Shown here: piece after piece, positions 22,968-29,523 of the stretch
How the letters are laid out: each line of letters starts with the position of its first letter
Position numbering within the stretch: the stretch's first letter is position 1
NCBI GenBank assembly: GCA_964614415.1
Contig: CAZTLE010000022.1
Span: 1 to 29,523 of the forward strand
Length of the DNA stretch: 29,523 nucleotides
Direction of reading: 5' to 3'
From: CAZTLE01 sp964614415
GTDB lineage: Bacteria > Bacteroidota > Bacteroidia > Flavobacteriales > Flavobacteriaceae
Notes under the pieces: generated by a model
What the model was told of the DNA's origin: nothing
What the model saw: only the letters and a program-made list of their open reading frames with translations
The model's database searches: none
Translations under genes and position numbers: made by a program

Positions 22968-24035
22968 ATGAAAACGGTTTTCCTGGAATCACATAACATT
23001 AAGAACAAGTTCTCGGGCTTTGGGCAGTTCAACTATCACTTGATCAAAGGGTTTGCCAATCAAGACCTTGCCGATATTCGAATTACACTTCATGCCAAAG
23101 ACACCTCGGTATTGGAATCTGAATTCGGGGATACGTTCGATTACAAGAAATACCATTCGTTATCCCGTCATAAGCCATTCAGGATCAAGAAAAAATACGG
23201 CCTGTGGCATTGTTTGAATCAAAACATAAAGATCGAACCGTTTTTCGATATCCCCTATCTGCTCACTGTTCACGACATTCATTTTGTAAAAGAAGGGAGT
23301 CAATCGGATCGCGAGCGTTTACAGGGGTTGTTTAGACAAAAGCTTCAACGTGCGAATGCCCTGGTGTTTATTTCAGAATTTGCAAAAAAAGATACTAATG
23401 AATGGTTTGATGTACCGGACATCCCGCAGTATGTAATTTACAATGGTAACACGATATCGGATATTACTATTGCTGAAGATTACAGGCCTTCGGTGGTACC
23501 TGAGCAACTGTATCTGTTCTCTATCGGGGATTTTTCGGAGCGGAAGAATTTTAAGAGTCTGATAAAGATGATGCGCGGGCTACCCGAATACCAACTGGTG
23601 CTGGCCGGCAATAATACCTCCGAATATGCCAAATCACTGGTAGATTTGGCCAAACAGCTAAATATTTCTGATCGTGTCATCCAAACCGGAAAGATCGATG
23701 ATCTTGCGAAGCAATATTACCTGTCAAACTGCAGCGCGTTCGTATTTCCGTCACTAAGAGAGGGATTCGGCATTCCACCCATTGAGGCGATGCGTTTCGG
23801 TAAACCCGTATTCCTTTCGAACAACACCTCCCTGCCTGAAATAGGCGGTGAACATGCTTTCTATTGGAACAATTACGACACGGATCATATGATCGATGTC
23901 TTTACAGAGGGTATGAAAGCATATCAGGAAAACGAAGAAACCTTTAAACAGGCGTATATTTCCAGAGCTAAGAGCTTTGACTGGAATGCCACAGCTCGTC
24001 AATATCTGGACGTTTATAAAAGCCTTTTATCCTAA
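22968..24035 (+). CDS. GT4 family glycosyltransferase
   Basis: A 355-residue GT-B enzyme with retaining GT4 features: an acceptor-side N-terminal half beginning MKTVFLESHNIKNKFSGFGQ with PYLLTVHDIHFV, and a donor half with LFSIGDFSERKNFKSLI, YQLVLAGNN and the signature FPSLREGFGIPPIEAMRFGK (E-x7-E), then SNNTSLPEIGG. Donor sugar is unknown. It follows GT2 copy 2 by 2 nt and precedes the next GT2 by 9 nt, so it is mid-operon. Confidence 0.92.
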   Translation: MKTVFLESHNIKNKFSGFGQFNYHLIKGFANQDLADIRITLHAKDTSVLESEFGDTFDYKKYHSLSRHKPFRIKKKYGLWHCLNQNIKIEPFFDIPYLLTVHDIHFVKEGSQSDRERLQGLFRQKLQRANALVFISEFAKKDTNEWFDVPDIPQYVIYNGNTISDITIAEDYRPSVVPEQLYLFSIGDFSERKNFKSLIKMMRGLPEYQLVLAGNNTSEYAKSLVDLAKQLNISDRVIQTGKIDDLAKQYYLSNCSAFVFPSLREGFGIPPIEAMRFGKPVFLSNNTSLPEIGGEHAFYWNNYDTDHMIDVFTEGMKAYQENEETFKQAYISRAKSFDWNATARQYLDVYKSLLS

Positions 24036-24044
24036 ATCATTGGT

Positions 24045-24953
24045 ATGAAGGATGTTGCCGTCATTATAATTAACTACAATACTGCCAAATACACCCTGGA
24101 ATGTATTGCGTCCGTGCAACAACATACAGAACCCTCCATATCCTATGAAATAATTGTGGTTGACAATGCATCCCAGGCTTCGGACTATCAACTGCTGGCA
24201 AACAACTTTCCGTCGGAAGAACATATTTCGCTGCATCGAAGTGATGTCAACACCGGTTTTGGAGGCGGTAACATGATAGGGGCATCCCTGGCTCATGCCC
24301 GGTATTTGTTATTCCTGAACAACGATGCCTTACTGCTCAATGATTGCCTGGGACTGTTGCATCACTATATGGAAGCCAACACGCAGGTCGGGGTATGCAC
24401 AGCTCAGAATTACGACGAGCATGAAAATCACGTCCCTTCTTTTGATCATGACAAGGGATTGCGAAGATTGTTGCTGGGCCGGAGTTTCTTAGAGAAGAAC
24501 TGGCCGAAGAAATATCCGAAGCGAAAAAAGGTATATACCGAACCCCTTGAAGTGAATTGGGTGAACGGTGCCTTTATGTTCTTCCGCAGAAGTGCATTTA
24601 ATAAGGTGGATGGGTTTGACACAGCCATTTTCCTGTACTTTGAAGAAATGGACATCTGTTTCAGATTGAGAAAGGCCGGCTATATTTCCACTTTAGTGCC
24701 GCAAGCCAAAATTCTCCATTATCAGGGTGTGAGCATCGGAAAGTCGAAAGCCGTTAACAAAGAGGCATATATTTCTTATCTTCATGTAGTTAGGAAGAAT
24801 TATTCAACCGTTAAGTACCTGCTCATCAAGTGGTATCTGGTACTTGTACTGACCTTGAAACCTAAAAAGCGATACCTGGTCTCAACTATTATGAAAGGCA
24901 GAAAAGCTCAAAAAGATTCATTGCGCTATGGTTCGGGGCCTGTAACCAACTAA
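24045..24953 (+). CDS. GT2 family glycosyltransferase (rhamnosyltransferase-like)
   Basis: A 302-residue GT-A enzyme. Motifs: VAVIIINYNTAKYTLECIAS, EIIVVDNASQ, DVNTGFGGGNMIGA, FLNNDALLL (DxD equivalent NDA), WVNGAFMFFRRSAF and the acceptor-side GFDTAIFLYFEEMDICFRL, the pattern of WbbL-type rhamnosyl- and related transferases. A hydrophobic stretch near the C-terminus (YLLIKWYLVLVLTL) suggests membrane anchoring. Last of the operon of three glycosyltransferases; the POT-like gene follows 11 nt later. Confidence 0.91.
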   Translation: MKDVAVIIINYNTAKYTLECIASVQQHTEPSISYEIIVVDNASQASDYQLLANNFPSEEHISLHRSDVNTGFGGGNMIGASLAHARYLLFLNNDALLLNDCLGLLHHYMEANTQVGVCTAQNYDEHENHVPSFDHDKGLRRLLLGRSFLEKNWPKKYPKRKKVYTEPLEVNWVNGAFMFFRRSAFNKVDGFDTAIFLYFEEMDICFRLRKAGYISTLVPQAKILHYQGVSIGKSKAVNKEAYISYLHVVRKNYSTVKYLLIKWYLVLVLTLKPKKRYLVSTIMKGRKAQKDSLRYGSGPVTN

Positions 24954-24964
24954 AACTAACCAGC

Positions 24965-26221
24965 ATGGAACCATCACTAACCAAACCGGGATTCAAGAAT
25001 ACTTTCCTGTATGCGGGCTCTCTGCTCTTAGAGCGCGTTTCCTATTATGGAGTAAGGGCGATTCTTATTCTTTATATGATCGATGTTCTTATCATTGAGC
25101 GGCCTGCAGCTTTTGATATCTACGCCTGGCTCACGGCGATCCTCTTTTTTACAAGGGTTGTCGGTGGAGTTTTAGGAGATCTGGTGGTGGGTAATAAATG
25201 GGCCATTCTTTTGGGAGGTGCTGTGCAGGCCATAGGATGTTTTGCATTGTGTATTCCATCGTCCGTCACTCTTTATGTCGGAGCCGGGCTTATAGTGCTT
25301 GGCTCGGGTTTACATCAACCCAACGCCATGGCCCAATACGGGAAGACCCTGTTGTGGAATCGAAAATACCTTGATGCCGGATTTACAGGTATCTATACGG
25401 CAATTAATATTGTGGTAAGCATTGGGGTCATTGTCATAGTATACCTGGGTGATTTGAACTATGTATACGGATTTGCCGTCGCGGGCATAGTGATGTTGCT
25501 TTCTGCGGGGCTTGCCTTTTTAGCTACAGGAGTTGAAGTTCCCAACGGATCGTTCGCATCGAAGTCCCTTTCTAAAAGGCTCTTACTCGTATTTCTGGGG
25601 GTGATTTTTGTGTGTATGTTTTGGGCTATTTATGACTTTGCCTCACCGGGAATGTACTCCATAGGCTATAGCTTTGAGAGTCTTGAGGGTAACAGCTTAC
25701 CCGTTGATATTATGACTAAGGGAGTGCCCTGGATCTCTGTACTCTTTGGCTTAATTCTTACGATAGGCTTGCTTTTTATTCGCATTCGGCCCCTTATTAA
25801 ATTCGGAATTGGCCTACTGCTGGGCAGTTTTGCCTTTCTTTGGTTGTTGACCATTCCCGAAATTCCCGGTTCGGGTCATGCTGTTTTATTTATCATCGCT
25901 TTGCTGTTACTGTCAATGTCCGAAGTATTGGTCGCACCCACATTGTATACTGTTGTTACTCAAAATGTGAATCCAAAATACCTGGCCACCGTATTGGCAA
26001 TTGCCTTCGTTCCCATTAAAATACTCGGGTATCTGTTCACATTTCTTAGCACCCAGGTATTCAATGGTTCCGGTTCGTCGACATTTTCGACGTCACTATA
26101 TACACTGGAGCTTACGATTTCGGTATTGATCTTAGGAATTTTAGGGCTCCTGGCAATTGGCCTTGGACTGTTTCAAAAAACTTTAGGCTTGTCTGTGAAT
26201 TTATCCACGAATGAGTCATAA
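24965..26221 (+). CDS. POT/PTR-like proton-coupled transporter, divergent
   Basis: A 418-residue polytopic MFS protein with about 12 membrane segments. The region LLLERVSYYGVRAILILYM resembles the POT family TM1 signature ExxERFSYYG, but the first glutamate of ExxER is a leucine; the later signature GSGLHQPNAMAQYGKTL departs from the family GxGGxKPNVSAFGGDQF. It is shorter than typical POT proteins (about 450-500). It might carry di- or tripeptides, or a different substrate. It lies 11 nt after the GT2 gene and overlaps the GT-C gene by 11 nt, so it may be co-expressed with surface-glycan genes, an unusual partner for a peptide transporter. Confidence 0.75.
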   Translation: MEPSLTKPGFKNTFLYAGSLLLERVSYYGVRAILILYMIDVLIIERPAAFDIYAWLTAILFFTRVVGGVLGDLVVGNKWAILLGGAVQAIGCFALCIPSSVTLYVGAGLIVLGSGLHQPNAMAQYGKTLLWNRKYLDAGFTGIYTAINIVVSIGVIVIVYLGDLNYVYGFAVAGIVMLLSAGLAFLATGVEVPNGSFASKSLSKRLLLVFLGVIFVCMFWAIYDFASPGMYSIGYSFESLEGNSLPVDIMTKGVPWISVLFGLILTIGLLFIRIRPLIKFGIGLLLGSFAFLWLLTIPEIPGSGHAVLFIIALLLLSMSEVLVAPTLYTVVTQNVNPKYLATVLAIAFVPIKILGYLFTFLSTQVFNGSGSSTFSTSLYTLELTISVLILGILGLLAIGLGLFQKTLGLSVNLSTNES

Positions 26222-27821
26222 ACCCAAAACAACCTTTGTTTGGTTTGTAATGACCCTGGTTTGGCTGTTGGGTATATTCGTCATTGACGTACGAGGGGAT
26301 TTCCCGCTGAACGATGACTGGCAATACGCATACGCCGTGAAGTCGCTTGTGGAAAACGGCACCTTGGAGTACAGAGGACTCTTTTCCCCCATAATATTAA
26401 TACAGGTGTTGTGGGGAGCCCTTTTCTGTAAAATTGCCGGAGGTGTCTTCAGCTTTACAGTACTCAGATGGTCTACCCTGGCATTGGTTCCTTTAATGAC
26501 CCTGATCATCCTGAGACTTGGCCGAAGTATCAATATCACGCGCAACAATCTTTGGATCCTGGCTTGCATGGTATATTTCACACCCCTGGTTATGGCCCTC
26601 TCGCCGTCTTTTATGACCGATGTACCATTCGCATTTCTCGCCATAGCAGCCGTCATGTGTTATTGGAAATTCACGGAAAACAGAAGGATCAGATGGTTCG
26701 CTTTAGCTCTTATATTAAGTGTTTTAGCCTTTTACATACGACAACCGGGGCTCGTACTTCCGGTGGCCTTTGGGCTACACTACGTTATTACCAATTCCGG
26801 TGGCAAAAGGTTCGCGGTTCTTTTGGGGACCTTGATCTTTTCAATCGTACTCTATACCAGTTGGGAATACGGACTCAAATACCAATTGCAACTTGAAGAT
26901 AACCTCAAGTCGGATTCCACGCGTTTTCTATCTGAACTCTGGGAATCTCCGTTGGTTTTTCTGAAGACCATGGGACTGCGCTTTGTAAAAAGTGTTACCT
27001 ATTTAGGCTTCTTCTGTGCTGCCCTCCTGCCATTTATCTGGCGACATAAACTGAAAAAGAATCAAGTTTATGGAGCCTTGTTTCTTTCTGCAGTGATCGT
27101 TGTTATAGGTCATATGGCTGACAAGGTTTTCCCATTTGGTGGTAATATTTTCTACAACTTCGGTTTGGGTCCGGAGTTACTGACGGATACCTATACCTAC
27201 GGACTCGCAAACACGCCACAGTTACCGGGGTTTGTAATGGATGTGCTGAATGTTATCTCGTTATTTTCTGCATTCATCATTGCCTTGCAGATACGGTTTT
27301 CATGGAAACAGTGGGAGCCTAATTGTCGTTCCTACCTTGTCCTTTGGGCATGTCTGGTTCTTCTCTATCTGCCATTGATGTCGATCACAAGTTATTACGA
27401 TCGATATATACTAATGCCTCTGCTACTGTTACTTCCCCTTATTGCAGGTCTTGTAGATGGCAAGAAACATTGGGTAAAATGGATTCCAATGACCGCGATG
27501 GTATTATTCTCCATTGCAGGCACCCATGATTACATGGCCTGGAATCGGGCGAAACTGACAGCATTTACAGCACTTCAGGAACAGGGAATTTCCATTGAGC
27601 GAATTGACGCGGGTTATGAACTTACCGGATGGCACAACTACGGGCGTCCCGCACCAGCGCATGCTGATACTTCTTTCTGGTGGGTAACAGACGACGAATA
27701 TATGCTTACCTTTGGCCCCGTTTCAGGGTATGACGTTATTCAAACCACCTCCTATAAAAGATGGCTGTGGTTTAGAACCGATTACATTCATACCTTGCAC
27801 CGCAAGTCTGAATCAAAATGA
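26211..27821 (+). CDS. GT-C-fold integral membrane protein (GT39/ArnT-like glycosyltransferase)
   Basis: A 536-residue polytopic protein with about 10-12 membrane segments. The first periplasmic loop carries the acidic pair in FPLNDDWQYAYAVKSL (D35, D36), typical for polyprenyl-phosphate-sugar-using GT-C enzymes, and further FTPLVMALSPSFMTDVPFAF with another Asp. The last ~90 residues are soluble and periplasmic (GYELTGWHNYGRPAPAHAD…WFRTDYIHTLHR). It probably transfers a sugar from a lipid carrier to a glycan or protein on the outer face of the inner membrane. Overlaps the transporter by 11 nt and tsaC by 4 nt (ATGA). The donor and acceptor cannot be inferred. Confidence 0.78.
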   Translation: MSHKPKTTFVWFVMTLVWLLGIFVIDVRGDFPLNDDWQYAYAVKSLVENGTLEYRGLFSPIILIQVLWGALFCKIAGGVFSFTVLRWSTLALVPLMTLIILRLGRSINITRNNLWILACMVYFTPLVMALSPSFMTDVPFAFLAIAAVMCYWKFTENRRIRWFALALILSVLAFYIRQPGLVLPVAFGLHYVITNSGGKRFAVLLGTLIFSIVLYTSWEYGLKYQLQLEDNLKSDSTRFLSELWESPLVFLKTMGLRFVKSVTYLGFFCAALLPFIWRHKLKKNQVYGALFLSAVIVVIGHMADKVFPFGGNIFYNFGLGPELLTDTYTYGLANTPQLPGFVMDVLNVISLFSAFIIALQIRFSWKQWEPNCRSYLVLWACLVLLYLPLMSITSYYDRYILMPLLLLLPLIAGLVDGKKHWVKWIPMTAMVLFSIAGTHDYMAWNRAKLTAFTALQEQGISIERIDAGYELTGWHNYGRPAPAHADTSFWWVTDDEYMLTFGPVSGYDVIQTTSYKRWLWFRTDYIHTLHRKSESK

Positions 27822-28378
27822 CAAATCAGATCAACGAAGCACTGGCCATTCTGAAAAGCGGCGGATTAATCCTCTATCCTACCGATACGGTTTGGGGCAT
27901 TGGCTGCGATGCCACCAATGCGGATGCCATTTCAAAAGTATATGCACTAAAAAAGCGTGAAGAAAGCAAAGCGCTCATTTGCCTGGTAAGTGATTTTCGT
28001 ATGCTGAATCAATATGTAGAACATGTTCCGGAAGTGGCCTACGACATCCTGAAAAGTGCACAGCGCCCTACAACGGTCATCTATGACCAACCCATACGCG
28101 TAGCCGAAAATTTAGTGGCCGAAGACAACTCGCTGGCTATACGAGTTACTAATGATCCATTCTGTCGGCAACTCATCAAGAAATTCAGGCGTCCTGTTGT
28201 TTCTACTTCGGCAAATATAAGCGGTGCTCCTACCCCGTCGAATTTCAAAGAAATAGCAAAGGAGATTTTGGAAGGCGTCGACTATGTCGTAAATTTGCCG
28301 CTGAAGAAAAAATCGATGAAACCCTCCGCTATTATTAAGCTCAAGAACGATGGAACGGTTTCAGTGATACGTTCGTAA
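27818..28378 (+). CDS. tsaC: L-threonylcarbamoyladenylate synthase (YrdC/Sua5 family, short form)
   Basis: A 186-residue cytoplasmic enzyme making threonylcarbamoyl-AMP from threonine, bicarbonate and ATP for the t6A modification at position 37 of ANN-decoding tRNAs. Key motifs are ILYPTDTVWGIGCDA (15-30 region), KVYALKKREESKALICLV and VSTSANISG. It lacks the extra C-terminal domain of Sua5. Overlaps the GT-C gene by four bases. Followed 33 nt later by the CCA-adding enzyme, another tRNA gene, so the two form a tRNA-maturation pair. Confidence 0.95.
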   Translation: MTNQINEALAILKSGGLILYPTDTVWGIGCDATNADAISKVYALKKREESKALICLVSDFRMLNQYVEHVPEVAYDILKSAQRPTTVIYDQPIRVAENLVAEDNSLAIRVTNDPFCRQLIKKFRRPVVSTSANISGAPTPSNFKEIAKEILEGVDYVVNLPLKKKSMKPSAIIKLKNDGTVSVIRS

Positions 28379-28411
28379 CCGGGATTCATAGACCCGTTTC
28401 AACAACATTTT

Positions 28412-29523
28412 GTGGCTACAATCAACTACCAATCCGCACTTCAGGATCCCGTATTCAGGATCATCTCCAAAGCCGCCTCCAATTTGGGGGTTGACTGCTA
28501 TGTGATTGGAGGTTATGTTCGGGACTATCTCTTGGAGCGTGGCACAGGAAAGGACATTGATGTGGTAGCCATTGGAAGTGGTATTGAACTGGCCCGGGAA
28601 GTAACCAATTTATTGCCGGGATCTCCAAAAATTTCTGTTTTTAAACGATTTGGAACGGCAATGATCAAGTCGGGAACCTTGGAGCTTGAGTTTGTGGGGG
28701 CCAGAAAAGAGTCCTATAGTCCGGACAGCAGGAAGCCGGCGGTGGAAGACGGAAGTCTTCAGGACGATCAAAACCGTAGGGACTTCACGATCAATGCCCT
28801 GGCCATTAGCCTTACCGAAGGCTCTTATGGTGATTTGTTGGATCCTTTTAACGGACTCGGTGACCTGGAAGACAAATTGATCCGAACACCTTTGGATCCT
28901 GATATTACCTACAGCGACGATCCACTACGCATGCTGCGAGCTATTCGCTTTGCCACCCAGCTTAATTTCAAGATCGAGCAGGCCTCACTCGATGCAATAG
29001 GCCAGAACTCTGAGAGGATCAATATCATCTCCAAAGAGCGCATCGTAGATGAAGTGCACAAAATATTGTCCACGCCGAAACCATCTGTCGGATTTACCCT
29101 GTTACACAAAACCGGACTCCTCCCCCATATATTCCCGGAATTAGTTGCCCTTCAGGGTATCGAGGAAGTAGAAGGTCAGCGTCACAAGGACAATTTTTGG
29201 CACACACTTGAAGTGGTGGACAATATTTCGGAAATGACGGATGACCTATGGCTGCGCTGGGCCGCCTTACTTCACGACATTGGGAAGGCACCTACAAAAC
29301 GCTTTAGCAAAAAGCAGGGATGGACATTCCATGGTCATGAGTTTGTAGGCTCCAAAATGGTGTATAAGCTTTTCAAGCGCTTACGCATGCCCCTGAATGA
29401 AAAAATGAAGTTTGTTCAGAAAATGGTGCTAATGAGTTCGCGCCCTATTGTGATTGCTTCGGAGGTCACCGACAGTGCCGTAAGACGTTTGGTATTTGAT
29501 GCCGGAGATCATATTGAAGATCT
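28412..29523 (+). CDS. cca: CCA-adding tRNA nucleotidyltransferase with HD domain, 3' end outside window
   Basis: An open frame with no stop before the window end, read from GTG 28412 (the frame upstream to the stop at 376-378 of this 28 kb line, i.e. 28376-28378, has no ATG). The N-terminal nucleotidyltransferase has YVIGGYVRDYLLERGTGKDIDVV (GG…RD and the catalytic DxD), the neck DDQNRRDFTINALAI, DDPLRMLRAIRFATQL, then the HD metal-phosphohydrolase region ALLHDIGKAPTKRF. It adds or repairs the 3'-CCA of tRNA; the HD domain gives phosphatase or phosphodiesterase activity. At least 370 residues are in the window. Probably cotranscribed with tsaC. Confidence 0.93.
   Translation, partial: MATINYQSALQDPVFRIISKAASNLGVDCYVIGGYVRDYLLERGTGKDIDVVAIGSGIELAREVTNLLPGSPKISVFKRFGTAMIKSGTLELEFVGARKESYSPDSRKPAVEDGSLQDDQNRRDFTINALAISLTEGSYGDLLDPFNGLGDLEDKLIRTPLDPDITYSDDPLRMLRAIRFATQLNFKIEQASLDAIGQNSERINIISKERIVDEVHKILSTPKPSVGFTLLHKTGLLPHIFPELVALQGIEEVEGQRHKDNFWHTLEVVDNISEMTDDLWLRWAALLHDIGKAPTKRFSKKQGWTFHGHEFVGSKMVYKLFKRLRMPLNEKMKFVQKMVLMSSRPIVIASEVTDSAVRRLVFDAGDHIED

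Overview
The window looks like a chromosomal segment from a flavobacterium (Bacteroidota, probably Flavobacteriaceae). The support is the gene order RelA/SpoT end - Fur-like - purA - OstA-like, the block ruvX - def - DUF5606 - mazG, the family content (OstA-like, DUF5606, DUF349), exact Bacteroidota -7 promoter boxes (TAnnTTTG) before many genes, and the near absence of Shine-Dalgarno sequences. Species cannot be named from the sequence alone.

Layout. Positions 1-4975 hold the 3' end of a RelA/SpoT-type gene, a Fur-family regulator, purA, an OstA-like outer-membrane-biogenesis protein and a class III aminotransferase, all on the plus strand. Positions 5114-11560 hold a TPR protein, two adjacent DUF368 (polyprenyl-phosphate translocase family) genes, aroE and a large acidic DUF349 protein. 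Positions 11568-14369 (minus) are a housekeeping operon ruvX - four-helix-bundle gene - def - DUF5606 - mazG, with the four-helix-bundle gene apparently inserted. dapD (14471-15286) follows divergently.

Positions 15472-24953 form a cell-surface glycan, probably LPS-core, locus in mixed orientation: a WaaP/Kdo-kinase-like protein, a GT9 heptosyltransferase-like enzyme, two SAM methyltransferases, four GT2 enzymes, a GT4 enzyme and a polysaccharide deacetylase. A divergent POT-like transporter and a GT-C membrane protein, which overlap, follow; then tsaC and a CCA-adding enzyme cut by the window edge.

The most striking unexplained structure is non-coding. Three tail-to-tail (convergent) junctions in the glycan locus (15287-15471, 17940-18630, 21275-21427) carry related modular repeats: a GC-rich hairpin next to a T/G-rich periodic tract. 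Two of these junctions share a 69-nt sequence (about 56 of 69 matches by hand) in inverted orientation, bracketing the kinase/GT9/methyltransferase trio. The only other convergent junction (11561-11567) is 7 nt long. No CRISPR array, tRNA, rRNA or transposase was seen.
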